Shown here piece by piece: positions 26,668 to 35,475 of a stretch of DNA of 64,000 nt. Position 1 is the first letter of the stretch. Every line of letters starts with the position of its first letter. The stretch spans positions 41,078 to 105,077 of the forward strand of contig NZ_JAAAPJ010000029.1 of the NCBI RefSeq assembly GCF_009909145.1, written 5' to 3'. The notes under the pieces are model-generated. The model ran no database searches, had not been told where the DNA came from, and saw nothing but the letters and a program-made list of their open reading frames with translations. The position numbers and the translations under genes were made by a program. This stretch comes from Corallococcus silvisoli (GTDB lineage: Bacteria > Myxococcota > Myxococcia > Myxococcales > Myxococcaceae).

Positions 26668-27924
26668 TCAGGCGAAGCGCTTGAACACCAGCACCGCGTT
26701 CGTGCCACCGAAGCCGAACGAGTTGCTCATCACCGCGTCGACGCGGGCCTCGCGCGCCGTGTTGGGCACGTAGTCCAGGTCGCAGTCCGGGTCCGGCGTC
26801 GTCTGGTTGATGGTGGGCGGCAGCACGTTGTGCGTGAGCACCCGCACGCTCACCACCGCCTCCGCGCCACCCGCCGCGCCGAGCATGTGGCCCGTCATCG
26901 ACTTGGTGGACGACACGGCCAGCTTGCGCGCGTGGTCGCCGAACACGGCCTTCAGGGCCTTGGTCTCGTTGGCGTCGTTGAACGGCGTGGAGGTGCCGTG
27001 GGCGTTGATGTAGCCCACCTGCTCCGGCCGCATGCCCGCGGACTCGAGCGCCAGCCGCATGCAGCGCGCCGCGCCCTCGCCCTCCGGCGCCGGCTGGGTG
27101 ACGTGGTACGCGTCCGAGTTGGCCCCGTAGCCCACGACCTCCGCGAGGATGTTGGCGCCGCGCTTCTTCGCGGCCTCCAGCTCCTCCAGCACGACGATGC
27201 CCGCGCCCTCGCCCATGACGAAGCCATCGCGTTCCTTGTCGAACGGACGGCTGGCCCCCGTGGGGTCGTCATTGCGCGTGGACAGGGCCTTCATCACGGA
27301 GAAGCCCCCCATGCCCAGCTGCGTGATGGCCGCCTCCGCGCCACCCGCGATGGCCGCGTCCGTCTCACCCAGGCGGATGGACTTCCAGGCCTCGCCGATG
27401 GCGTGCGCGCTGGTGGCGCACGCGGACACCGGAGCCCAGTTGGGCCCCTTGCAGTTGTAGCGCATGGAGATGAGCCCAGGCGCCATGTTGACGATCATCT
27501 GGATGATGAAGAAGGGCGACAGCCGGTCGAACCCCTTCTCCAGCCCCTTGCGGTGCTGCTCCTCCAAGGAGGAGATGCCCCCGATGCCAGAGCCCACGAT
27601 GACGCCCACGCGCTCCGGCCGGTAGCCATGGGGCGCGTCCGGGCCGATGGGCAGGCCCGACTCCTTCACCGCCATGTCGGCCGCGGCCATCGCGTACTGG
27701 GCGAACAGGTCCATCCGGCGCACCTCGCGCCTGTCGATGAACTGCTCGGGCTGGAAGTCCTTCACCTCGCCCGCGATGCGCGCGTCGAGCTTCCCCAGTT
27801 CGAAACGGGTGATCGTACCGATACCGGATTGACCGGCCAGCATCGCCTGCCAGTTCTTCTCGGTTCCGGTGCCCAGCGCTGAAATCAGGCCGGTGCCGGT
27901 GATGACGACTCGACGGTTTGACAC
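26668..27924 (-). CDS. fabF: 3-oxoacyl-[acyl-carrier-protein] synthase II
   Basis: 418 residues of a condensing enzyme with catalytic Cys in VSACATSAHAIGEA, His in INAHGTSTPFNDANE and His in SSTKSMTGHMLGAAGG. It elongates acyl-ACP chains in type II fatty acid synthesis. The start is GTG at 27924 (MSNRRVVITGTG). It follows acpP, the usual order in bacterial fab clusters. Confidence 0.97.
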   Translation of the reverse strand: MSNRRVVITGTGLISALGTGTEKNWQAMLAGQSGIGTITRFELGKLDARIAGEVKDFQPEQFIDRREVRRMDLFAQYAMAAADMAVKESGLPIGPDAPHGYRPERVGVIVGSGIGGISSLEEQHRKGLEKGFDRLSPFFIIQMIVNMAPGLISMRYNCKGPNWAPVSACATSAHAIGEAWKSIRLGETDAAIAGGAEAAITQLGMGGFSVMKALSTRNDDPTGASRPFDKERDGFVMGEGAGIVVLEELEAAKKRGANILAEVVGYGANSDAYHVTQPAPEGEGAARCMRLALESAGMRPEQVGYINAHGTSTPFNDANETKALKAVFGDHARKLAVSSTKSMTGHMLGAAGGAEAVVSVRVLTHNVLPPTINQTTPDPDCDLDYVPNTAREARVDAVMSNSFGFGGTNAVLVFKRFA

Positions 27925-28009
27925 TGTTCTTCTCCGCTGACCGCGATGGGGCGCGGAGCGCCGGTGATGAACGCTCCCAATGGCCCCGACACTCCGGGTG
28001 TCGCGGCTG

Positions 28010-28255
28010 CTACTTCTTGTGGGTTTTCACGTAGTTCACGGCGTCGCCGACGGTCTTGATGTTCTCCGCCTCGTCGTCGGGGATCTCGACCTCGAACTCC
28101 TCTTCCATCGCCATGACCAGCTCGACGATGTCGAGGCTGTCCGCGCCCAGGTCCTCGATGAAGGACGACTCGGGCTTGATCTCATCCTCGCTCACGCCGA
28201 GCTGGTCGGCGATGATGGACTTGATCTTGGCTTCCACGTCGATTGCGTTGGACAT
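28010..28255 (-). CDS. acpP: Acyl carrier protein
   Basis: 81 acidic residues with the phosphopantetheine Ser in DLGADSLDIVELVMAMEEEF. It carries the growing acyl chain. It sits between fabG and fabF, with roughly 100 bases before it after fabG, enough room for a separate promoter although I see no strong one. Confidence 0.98.
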   Translation of the reverse strand: MSNAIDVEAKIKSIIADQLGVSEDEIKPESSFIEDLGADSLDIVELVMAMEEEFEVEIPDDEAENIKTVGDAVNYVKTHKK

Positions 28256-28360
28256 ACGTGCAGAACCCTCCAGCTACAGATGGGGCCCGTCAGTTGACTC
28301 GCGGGCCGTCTTCAAGGCGGGCGCGGTATATCCCACGCCCGGCGCCAATCCAACCTTGGC

Positions 28361-29110
28361 TTACATGTACATGCCGCCGTTGACCCTCAGGACCTCGCCG
28401 GTGATGTAGGACGCCGCATCACTCGCGAGGAACAGCACGGCCCCGGCGACCTCCTCCGGGTTGCCCAGGCGGCCCAGCGCGATGCCGCCCACCATCTTCT
28501 GCCGCAGCTCGTCGTCGAGGTGGGAGGTCATGTCCGTGCCGATGAAGCCCGGGGAGACGGCGTTGACGCGGATGTTCCGGCTGGCCAGCTCCCGGGCCAC
28601 CGTCTTCGTCAGGCCGATAAGCCCCGCCTTGGCGGCCGAGTAGGCGGCCTGCCCGGGGTTGCCCATCTCGCCCACCACGGAGGTGATGTTGATGATGGCC
28701 CCGGCCTTCTGCTTCATCATGGGCCGGCTGGCGGCGCGGATGAGCGCGAAGGCGCCGCGCAGGTTGGTGTCCAGCTGCCGGTCCCAGTCCTCGTCCTTGA
28801 CGCGCATGACCAGGCCATCCACCGCCATGCCCGCGTTGTTGACGAGCACGTCCAGCCGGCCGTGCGTCTTGACGATGCCCTCCAGGGCGCTGGCGCAAGC
28901 GGCGGTGTCCGCCAGGTCGAAGCGGACGGCCTCCGCCTTCGCGCCCGCCTGCTGGAGCAGGCCCACCGTCTCCTGCGCGGCGGCCTCGTTGCCCACGTAG
29001 CTGATGACCACGGTGGAGGCGCCCGCGTTCGCGAACGCCTGCGCGCACGCCCGGCCAATGCCGCGCGAGCCGCCCGTCACCAGCACCACCTTGTCCTTGA
29101 AGCCGCTCAT
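28361..29110 (-). CDS. fabG: 3-oxoacyl-[acyl-carrier-protein] reductase
   Basis: 249-residue short-chain dehydrogenase: NADP site VLVTGGSRGIGRA, NNAG motif and the Ser/Tyr/Lys triad in ITSVVGEMGNPGQAAYSAAK. It reduces 3-ketoacyl-ACP. The ATG at 29110 overlaps the fabD stop as ATGA. Some FabG-like proteins in secondary metabolism look similar, but the fabD-fabG-acpP-fabF order fits the housekeeping enzyme. Confidence 0.96.
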   Translation of the reverse strand: MSGFKDKVVLVTGGSRGIGRACAQAFANAGASTVVISYVGNEAAAQETVGLLQQAGAKAEAVRFDLADTAACASALEGIVKTHGRLDVLVNNAGMAVDGLVMRVKDEDWDRQLDTNLRGAFALIRAASRPMMKQKAGAIINITSVVGEMGNPGQAAYSAAKAGLIGLTKTVARELASRNIRVNAVSPGFIGTDMTSHLDDELRQKMVGGIALGRLGNPEEVAGAVLFLASDAASYITGEVLRVNGGMYM

Positions 29111-30045
29111 GCTGCCCCCAACGCGGCGAGCACCTTCTCCAGGGTCGCGGCGTTCTCGACGTTGAACGATTCGATGTCCTTGGTGATTCGCTTGATGAGG
29201 CCGCCCAGCACCTTGCCCGGCCCCAGCTCCACCACGTGCGTGACGCCGTTCGCCTTCAGCGCCTCCACGCACTCAATCCAGCGCACCGGCGCGCTCACCT
29301 GCTCCAGGAGCAGCGGCACCACGCGGGACGCGTCCGAGTTGGGCGTGGCCTCCACGTTGCTCACCACCGGCACGGACGGGGCCAGGATGCGCACGCCCGC
29401 CAGCACCTCCGCGAGCTTCGGCTTCACGGGGTCCATCAGCGCGCAGTGGAAGGGCGCGGAGACGGGCAGCGGCATCACCCGCTTGGCCCCGGCCTCCTTG
29501 CACTTCGCGCCCGCGCGCTCCACCGCGCCCGCGTGGCCGGCGATGACCGTCTGCTCGGGCGAGTTGTAGTTGGCGGGAGAGACGACCTCCCCTTCCGCCG
29601 CGGCGTCGCAGGCCGCCTTCACCGCGTCCGGGCCCAGGCCCAGGACGACCGACATGGCGCCCACGCCCACGGGCACCGCCTCCTGCATGAACGTGCCGCG
29701 CGCGCGCACCGCCCGCGCCGCGTCCTGGAGCGCCATCGCGCCCGCGGCCACCAGCGCGGAGTATTCCCCCAGCGAGTGGCCCGCGACGAACGCCGGGGCG
29801 GGGCCGCGCTTCTGGAACACCGCGTGAACCGCGGCCGACACCGTGAGGATGGCCGGCTGGGTGGTGGCGGTGAGCTTCAGCGCGTCCTCCGGGCCGCTGA
29901 AGCAGGTGGTGGAGAGCTTCTCGTTGAGCGCGTCGTCCACGGCGTCGAAGACGGCCCGCGCTTCGGGGAACTGCTCGTAGAGGTCCTTGCCCATCCCCAC
30001 GGCCTGACTGCCTTGCCCGGGAAACACGAACGCGACCTTCGCCAT
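29107..30045 (-). CDS. fabD: Malonyl-CoA:ACP transacylase
   Basis: 312 residues: FVFPGQGSQAVGMGKDL at the N-terminus, catalytic Ser in GHSLGEYSALVAAG and His in LPVSAPFHCALM. It loads malonyl groups onto ACP. Coupled to fabG by a 4-base overlap and placed 28 bases after fabH. Confidence 0.97.
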   Translation of the reverse strand: MAKVAFVFPGQGSQAVGMGKDLYEQFPEARAVFDAVDDALNEKLSTTCFSGPEDALKLTATTQPAILTVSAAVHAVFQKRGPAPAFVAGHSLGEYSALVAAGAMALQDAARAVRARGTFMQEAVPVGVGAMSVVLGLGPDAVKAACDAAAEGEVVSPANYNSPEQTVIAGHAGAVERAGAKCKEAGAKRVMPLPVSAPFHCALMDPVKPKLAEVLAGVRILAPSVPVVSNVEATPNSDASRVVPLLLEQVSAPVRWIECVEALKANGVTHVVELGPGKVLGGLIKRITKDIESFNVENAATLEKVLAALGAA

Positions 30046-30073
30046 GTTGCGGTCCTTCCTTGTGTCGTCCTGC

Positions 30074-31075
30074 CTACCAGCGCACCACCGCGCTGCCCCA
30101 CGCCATGCCCGCGCCGATGGCCATCATCGCGATGACGTCCCCGCGCTTGAGGCGGCCGGCGCGCTGCGCCTCGTCCAGTGACATGGGCAGCGAGGCGGAC
30201 GATGTGTTGCCGTACTTGTGCAGGTTGAGCCAGCATTTTTCCCGCGGAATCTCCAGCCGCTCCAGCACGGCTTCCAGGATTCGCAGGTTGGCCTGATGCG
30301 CGATGACGTGGTCCACCTGCGTCGGAGCCATCCCATGGGCCCCCAATGACGCCTGAGTGGATTCCACCAGCGCGCGCACCGCGAAGCGGAAGACCTCCCT
30401 CCCGTTCATCTTGAGCTTGTGAAGATTTGCATCCACGTTGTCCGCGGTGACGGGGGTGCGGGAGCCGCCCGCGGGGATGCAGAGCAGGTTCGCCAACGCA
30501 CCGTCGGTCCGCAGGTGGGTGGAGAGGATGCCGCGGGGCGCCATGGCGTCGGACTCCCCTTCCGGGCCCGCGCCCAGCACCAGCGCGCCCGCCCCGTCCC
30601 CGAAGAGGACGCAGGTGTCGCGGTCCGTCCAGTTCACCGCGCGGGTGAGCACGTCCGCGCCCACGACGAGCGCGCGCTTCACCTGGCCGGTGCGGACGAA
30701 TTGATCCGCCACGCTCAGCGCGTACAGCCCTCCGGCGCAGGCGGCGGACACGTCGAACGCGAAGGCGCGCCGGGCGCCCAGCTTCGCCTGCACCAGCGCC
30801 GCGCACGACGGCATGGGCATGTCCGCGGTGACGGTGCCCACGACGATGAGCTCCAGGTCCTCGGGCGCCACGCCCGCCATCTCCAGCGCGTGGCGGGAGG
30901 CCTCCACGGCCAGGTCGCTCGTCGCCTCGTCGGGGGCGGCCAGGCGGCGCTCCTGGATGCCGGTGCGCTCGCGGATCCACGCATCGCTCGTGTCGACCAG
31001 GCGCTCCAGATCCTGGTTGGTCAGGACCCGCGTGGGCGCGTAGGAACCGGTTCCGATGATGTGCGTGCGTGCCAC
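30074..31075 (-). CDS. fabH: 3-oxoacyl-[acyl-carrier-protein] synthase III
   Basis: 333 residues: catalytic Cys in FDVSAACAGGLYAL, His in VIAHQANLRILEAV and Asn in KYGNTSSASLPM. It starts fatty acid synthesis by condensing acyl-CoA with malonyl-ACP. I chose GTG at 31075, which has GGAGG 9 bases upstream and the expected VARTHIIGTGSY start; an in-frame TTG at 31108 lacks such a site. It follows plsX. Confidence 0.96.
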   Translation of the reverse strand: MARTHIIGTGSYAPTRVLTNQDLERLVDTSDAWIRERTGIQERRLAAPDEATSDLAVEASRHALEMAGVAPEDLELIVVGTVTADMPMPSCAALVQAKLGARRAFAFDVSAACAGGLYALSVADQFVRTGQVKRALVVGADVLTRAVNWTDRDTCVLFGDGAGALVLGAGPEGESDAMAPRGILSTHLRTDGALANLLCIPAGGSRTPVTADNVDANLHKLKMNGREVFRFAVRALVESTQASLGAHGMAPTQVDHVIAHQANLRILEAVLERLEIPREKCWLNLHKYGNTSSASLPMSLDEAQRAGRLKRGDVIAMMAIGAGMAWGSAVVRW

Positions 31076-31125
31076 GGGTGCGTGCCTCCGGGAGTCATCG
31101 GAGTCCAACGCCCGGGCGACGCGCT

Positions 31126-32187
31126 CTAATCGCCGCCATCTTCCCCGTCCGCCTTCCTTCCCCGTTGGTGGGGAGGAAGCCAGGCGGCGGCATTGGCGAT
31201 GCAGCGCGTCAGCTCTTCCTGCACGCCCGCGCGAACATGCTGCAGCGCGGTGACGAGCGCGTTGTGGATGGCGCGGGGAGAGGAGCGGCCGTGCGCGACG
31301 ATGCCCACTCCCTGGAGGCCCAGGAGCGGCGCACCTCCATATTCGGCGTAGTCCATGACGCGGCGCAGCCCCAGCAAGGTGGGCTTGAGGAGCAGCGCGC
31401 CCAGCTTCTCCGGCAGGCCGCCGCGCTTCTCAATCGCCTGGCGAAGCAGGCCGGTGATGCCCATGCCCACGCCCTCGGAGGTCTTGAGGACGATGTTGCC
31501 GGTGAAGCCGTCGGTGACGACGACCTCCACGTCTCCGGAGAACAGGTCCTTGCCCTCCACGTAGCCCACGAAGTCCAGGTCCGAGCGGCGCAAGAGCGCG
31601 CTGGCGTCCCGGGTGAGCTGCGTGCCCTTGGACTCCTCCTCGCCGTTGGAGAGCACCGCCACCCGGGGGCGCTTCACGCCCAGGCGCGTGCGCAGGTACG
31701 CCTCTCCCAGGACGGCGAACTGGGCCAGGTGCGAGGCGCGGCAGTCCACGTTGGCGCCCGCATCCAGCAGCAGGCAGCGGCCTCCGCCCTTCAGCGCCGG
31801 GAACAGGGCCGCGATGGCCGGGCGCTCCACGCCGGGGATCCGGCCGAGCGTCAACATGCCACCGGCCATCACCGCGCCAGAGTTGCCCGCCGAGACCAGG
31901 GCGGACGCCTCCCCTTGCCGGACGAGCGCGAAGCCCACCCGGAGCGAGGAGTCCCGCTTGCGCCGGAACGCGGCGGTCGCGGGGTCGTCCATCTCCACCA
32001 CTTCGGACGCGTGGTGGAGCTGGACGTTGTCGGGTGCACCGGCGCGCTCCAGCACGGGGCGTACACGCGTGGCGTCCCCGACCAGCACGAGTTCGTGCCC
32101 GGGATACGCTCGCGCGAACAGCACGCCCCCTTCCACGACCGCGTCAGGGGCGTGGTCGCCACCCATCGCGTCGAGGACGAGCCGCAC
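31126..32187 (-). CDS. plsX: Phosphate acyltransferase PlsX
   Basis: 353 residues starting MRLVLDAMGGDHAPDAVVEG, the PlsX hallmark, with GNSGAVMAGGMLTLGRI and LLDAGANVDCRA. PlsX converts acyl-ACP to acyl-phosphate for phosphatidic acid synthesis. The start codon is GTG at 32187. The rpmF-plsX-fabH order is widely conserved. Confidence 0.97.
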   Translation of the reverse strand: MRLVLDAMGGDHAPDAVVEGGVLFARAYPGHELVLVGDATRVRPVLERAGAPDNVQLHHASEVVEMDDPATAAFRRKRDSSLRVGFALVRQGEASALVSAGNSGAVMAGGMLTLGRIPGVERPAIAALFPALKGGGRCLLLDAGANVDCRASHLAQFAVLGEAYLRTRLGVKRPRVAVLSNGEEESKGTQLTRDASALLRRSDLDFVGYVEGKDLFSGDVEVVVTDGFTGNIVLKTSEGVGMGITGLLRQAIEKRGGLPEKLGALLLKPTLLGLRRVMDYAEYGGAPLLGLQGVGIVAHGRSSPRAIHNALVTALQHVRAGVQEELTRCIANAAAWLPPHQRGRKADGEDGGD

Positions 32188-32206
32188 CGGCAGCCTCCGC
32201 TTTCAA

Positions 32207-32395
32207 CTACTCCGCGGCGGTCGCGATGACCTCACGGCCCCCGTAGTTGCCACAGGCCGCGCAGGCGCGGTGCGGCATCACGGGCTCCTTGCACTTGGAG
32301 CACTTGATGACCTGGACGGGGGTCCGCAGGTTGTTGTTGCCGGCCCGACGACGGTCCCGGCGCATCTTCGACGTCCGCTTCTTGGGAACTCCCAC
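32207..32395 (-). CDS. rpmF: 50S ribosomal protein L32
   Basis: 62 residues: MGVPKKRTSKMRRDRRR followed by a zinc-type CSKC ... CAAC arrangement. The start codon is GTG at 32395. Located between the DUF177 gene and plsX, the classic order. Confidence 0.97.
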   Translation of the reverse strand: MGVPKKRTSKMRRDRRRAGNNNLRTPVQVIKCSKCKEPVMPHRACAACGNYGGREVIATAAE

Positions 32396-32453
32396 GGCTC
32401 ACCTCGGCATCGGACCCGTCCCCCCTCGCGCCTTGCGAGGGGCATAGGGACCG

Positions 32454-33053
32454 TCAGTTCAGCTTGATGTTCTTCAGCGGCGACAGTCGAGGGTCCACGA
32501 CCTTCGGCTCGCAACCGCACTTCTTGTCGTTGAGGTTCTGGCCGCACTGCGAGCAGAGCCCCTGGCAGTCTTCCCGACAGACCGCGCTCATCGGGAGCGC
32601 GAGCAATACCTGTTCCCGGACGATCGGATCCAGATCGATCGTCTTCCCATCGAAAACCTGCTCGTCCGCGTCGTCCATTTCGAAGGTGCCCCCGGATTCA
32701 CCCTGGGTGCGCTCCTTCTTCTCCATGGACTTCTCGTCGTCGTCCTTGAAGTCGTCGCCCCGGGCCAGGGACTCCGGCACCAGGTTGATGATGAAGGACA
32801 CCGGGAGGTCCAGCGTCACGTCGGCGAGGCAGCGCTTGCACGGCGCCGCCACGTGGGCCGTGAAACGACCCTCCAGCAGCACGCCGCCGCTGAGCTTGCG
32901 CAGGGTGGCGTGCAGCGTCGACGGCTGGGTGGGCTGGAAGCCAGTGCCCTCGCCGGACGCCGAGCCTTCCAGGGCCTCCTTGAGGAGTCCGAGAGCGATG
33001 GGCTCGTCGAGCTTCAGCCCCGCTTCTTTGATTTGTTCAATCTTTACGACCAT
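32454..33053 (-). CDS. yceD: YceD/DUF177 family protein
   Basis: 199 residues with the DUF177 signature: APCKRCLADVTLDLPVSF, a charged central loop, DLDPIVREQVLLALPM and a Cys-rich end CREDCQGLCSQCG that may bind zinc. Family members lie just upstream of rpmF in most bacteria and are implicated in 23S rRNA or ribosome biogenesis. It is the first gene of the long minus-strand operon. Confidence 0.93.
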   Translation of the reverse strand: MVVKIEQIKEAGLKLDEPIALGLLKEALEGSASGEGTGFQPTQPSTLHATLRKLSGGVLLEGRFTAHVAAPCKRCLADVTLDLPVSFIINLVPESLARGDDFKDDDEKSMEKKERTQGESGGTFEMDDADEQVFDGKTIDLDPIVREQVLLALPMSAVCREDCQGLCSQCGQNLNDKKCGCEPKVVDPRLSPLKNIKLN

Positions 33054-33082
33054 CTACAAGGCTTCCCGGCAAAAGGGCGCGC

Positions 33083-33111
33083 AACATAGAGGGAGTCCCC
33101 CCGTCAGTCAA
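33083..33111 (-). promoter_or_regulatory. Near-consensus sigma-70 promoter of the yceD-rpmF-fab operon
   Basis: On the minus strand TTGACT (33111-33106), a 17-base spacer and TATGTT (33088-33083), 30 bases before the yceD start. It is the best promoter match in the window. Confidence 0.8.
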
Positions 33112-33218
33112 CACGCCGCGTTCGACAACCCCGCCCCAGGCCCGGCCTCCACTCCTTCACGGCCGGAGCCCCCGGTGCGTGGATCCCTTCAACAGCGCTT
33201 CTGGTAGCTTTCCAACCG

Positions 33219-34151
33219 ATGCGCGCCCCCGCCCAAGGTTGGCGGGGCGCACTCTGCGTCTGGGGGCTCGGGCTGATGCTCGCCCTGCCAGCGCAGGCCC
33301 GTGCGCCCCTTCCCCCTCCACCCCTGCTCTTCCAGCTTGGCCCGGCGAGTCCCGCCATCGGCGAGGCGAAGGACCTGTTGGAGACAGGCCGCTTCCAGGA
33401 AGCCCTGGCCGCGGTCCAGCGCGGCCTGGATGCGCCCGACGTCACGGACGACGAGCTGGTGGAACTCTACCGCCTGCAGGGGCTCACCGCCCTCTACCTG
33501 GGCGACGAGGCCCTGGCGCGCGGGGCGTACGAGAAGCTGCTCCAGGCCCGGCCGGACTTCGAGCTGCCCCGCTCCGCGCCTCCGAAGGTCCGCGCCGTCT
33601 TCGCGAAGCTGAAGGAGGACCTCCGCCACCGCCGCGTCCATCCCGTCACGCTGGAGGTGGATCCCATCCCGGACCCGGCGCCCGGCGAACGCGTCCAGGT
33701 GGACGCCACCCTCCGCGACATGGCGCTGGGCGCGCGAGCGCGGCTGTTCTACCGGCGCGCGGGAGCCCAGGGCTTCTCCTCGGTGGACTTCGTGCGCGAC
33801 CGCGCCCAGGCCGAGCACTACAGCGCCGTGCTGCCCGCCTACGAGCTGCCCGTGGAGAGCACCTCCTACGAGGTGGAGTACTACTTCGAGGTCGTGGACG
33901 CGGCCCAGCGGCGGCTCGCGGGACGCGGCGACCCATTCCATCCCCTGCTCTTCCAGGTGGCGTCCCGGACCGCGCCGGCGACCGCCGCGCTGACGGAAGG
34001 GCCAAGCCGCCCCTGGTACAAGAGCCCCTGGCTCTGGGTGGCCGTGGGCGCGGTGGCCGTGGGCGGCACCGCCGGGGTGGTGGCCCTGTCGTCGTCGGAG
34101 GAGCGCGGCCGGGTGCCCATCACCATCCGCGTGGAGGGCGCCGCGCCATGA
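33219..34151 (+). CDS. Exported TPR-containing protein with C-terminal membrane anchor
   Basis: 310 residues. Residues 1-28 are a signal peptide (LCVWGLGLMLALPAQARA). Residues 45-120 hold TPR-like helices (AKDLLETGRFQEALAAVQRG, YRLQGLTALYLGDEALARGA). Residues 140-245 look like a beta-rich domain with an acidic VEYYFEVVD strand, and residues 270-292 are a hydrophobic segment (WLWVAVGAVAVGGTAGVVAL). The probable topology is a periplasmic protein anchored at its C-terminus. Its stop overlaps the next start as ATGA. Similar signal-TPR-TM proteins are frequent in myxobacteria; the function is unknown. Confidence 0.8.
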   Translation: MRAPAQGWRGALCVWGLGLMLALPAQARAPLPPPPLLFQLGPASPAIGEAKDLLETGRFQEALAAVQRGLDAPDVTDDELVELYRLQGLTALYLGDEALARGAYEKLLQARPDFELPRSAPPKVRAVFAKLKEDLRHRRVHPVTLEVDPIPDPAPGERVQVDATLRDMALGARARLFYRRAGAQGFSSVDFVRDRAQAEHYSAVLPAYELPVESTSYEVEYYFEVVDAAQRRLAGRGDPFHPLLFQVASRTAPATAALTEGPSRPWYKSPWLWVAVGAVAVGGTAGVVALSSSEERGRVPITIRVEGAAP

Positions 34152-34645
34152 GACGACCTGGAAGCCTGGGCATGGGCCTTGTCGCGCTGGTCATCGGCTG
34201 TGGGCCGGACACCGGTTCGGACACGCTGCCGGTGGGACTGGAGGTCACCCTGAGCCGCGCCGTGGCCAGCCAGGTGGGCGCCTACCAGGTGTCCGTGCTG
34301 AAGGACGGCACGAAGCGCAACTGCGCGGAGCTGCAGCGCACCTGCCTCTCCACCCAGGTGGAGCCGGACGCACTGCTGGAGCTGAAGGATGGGAACGGGA
34401 AGTCGGGGCGCACGCTGCGCTTTCCGTCCGCCGCCGGCGGCGCGGACATGGGGCTGGCGGTGGACGTGCCGGTGGGCCGCGACTACGCGGTCGTCATCGA
34501 GGCCCTGACGGCCGACACCCCGACGCGCTTCCTGGGCAGCTCGTGCAACTACCTGCGCGTGGTGAACGTGGGACAGAACGCGACCCTGGTGGCGGCCCCC
34601 ATCGAGCTGAACCCCCAGGACTGCAACCCGGTGTTCCCCCGCTGA
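34148..34645 (+). CDS. Hypothetical lipoprotein
   Basis: 165 residues with a lipobox (LVALVIGC) after a short basic leader, followed by acidic Ser/Thr-rich residues. The rest is predicted beta-rich with four further cysteines, probably paired as disulfides (RNCAELQRTC, SSCNYL, QDCNPVF). Overlapping the upstream stop by 4 bases, it is translationally coupled to the TPR protein and they may act together at the envelope. No family is recognised. Confidence 0.8.
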   Translation: MRRPGSLGMGLVALVIGCGPDTGSDTLPVGLEVTLSRAVASQVGAYQVSVLKDGTKRNCAELQRTCLSTQVEPDALLELKDGNGKSGRTLRFPSAAGGADMGLAVDVPVGRDYAVVIEALTADTPTRFLGSSCNYLRVVNVGQNATLVAAPIELNPQDCNPVFPR

Positions 34646-34700
34646 GGGCGGGGCCGCCCGCCCGTCGCAGGCTGGGGAGGCGAGCGGGCATGGCGCGCGG

Positions 34701-34718
34701 ATGTCACATGGTTGTCCC
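34701..34718 (+). promoter_or_regulatory. Pho-box-like direct repeat upstream of phoB
   Basis: ATGTCAC (34701-34707), 4 bases, TTGTCCC (34712-34718): two heptamers at 11-base spacing, as in PhoB sites. It lies 67 bases before the phoB start, suggesting autoregulation. Similar sites precede the porin and pstC. Confidence 0.55.
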
Positions 34719-34784
34719 GAGCGAGGCGGAACGAATCTGTTACGGGACGCCACGCACTCCATCCCCTTCGCGGGAGCACCCTTC

Positions 34785-35465
34785 ATGGCGCGCATCCTCA
34801 TCATCGAGGACGAGCAGGACCTGGCCGGACTCGTCGACTACAACCTCCGCGCGGCGGGCTTTGAAACCGACACCGCGAACACCGGCGCGGGGGGACTCGC
34901 CCGGGCCCGGGCCCACCCTCCGGACCTGGTGCTGCTGGACCTGATGCTGCCGGACGTGGCGGGCGGGGAGGTCCTCCGCATGCTCAAGAGCGACCCGGAG
35001 ATGAAGAAGGCCGCGGTCGTCATCGTCAGCGCCAAGGGCCAGGAGGCCGACCGCATCCAGGGCCTGGAGCTGGGCGCGGACGACTACGTGGTGAAGCCCT
35101 TCTCCGTGCGCGAGCTGCTGCTGCGCGTGAAGGCCGTGCTGCGCCGCGCGGACGCGGAGGAAGGCCCCGCCGCGCTGCTGGTCGCGGGGGAGATCAGCCT
35201 GGACACGTCCCGCCACCAGGTGCGCGTGAAGGGCGAGGAGGTGGTGCTCACCGCGCTGGAGTTCCGCCTGCTGCGCACGCTGCTGGAGCGCAGCGACCGC
35301 GTGCAGACGCGCGAGGTGCTCCTGTCCGACGTCTGGGGCATCCAGGCGGAGATCCACACCCGCACCGTGGACACGCACATCAAGCGCCTGCGCGAGAAGC
35401 TGGGCCCCGCGGGCGACATCATCGAGACCGTGCGCGGCGTGGGCTACAAGCTCAGCCCTCCGTGA
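34785..35465 (+). CDS. phoB: PhoB-like OmpR-family response regulator
   Basis: 226 residues: receiver domain with acidic IEDEQD, phosphoacceptor Asp in LVLLDLMLPDVAGG and Lys in YVVKPFSVREL, then a winged-helix DNA-binding domain (LTALEFRLLRTLLERSD, TRTVDTHIKRLREKLG). The ATG at 34785 has GGGAG 9 bases upstream. It is followed after 10 bases by a PhoR-like kinase, so they form a pair. The PhoB assignment rests on the kinase, the upstream Pho box and the nearby pst genes. Confidence 0.88.
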   Translation: MARILIIEDEQDLAGLVDYNLRAAGFETDTANTGAGGLARARAHPPDLVLLDLMLPDVAGGEVLRMLKSDPEMKKAAVVIVSAKGQEADRIQGLELGADDYVVKPFSVRELLLRVKAVLRRADAEEGPAALLVAGEISLDTSRHQVRVKGEEVVLTALEFRLLRTLLERSDRVQTREVLLSDVWGIQAEIHTRTVDTHIKRLREKLGPAGDIIETVRGVGYKLSPP

Positions 35466-35475
35466 GCCCCACGCC

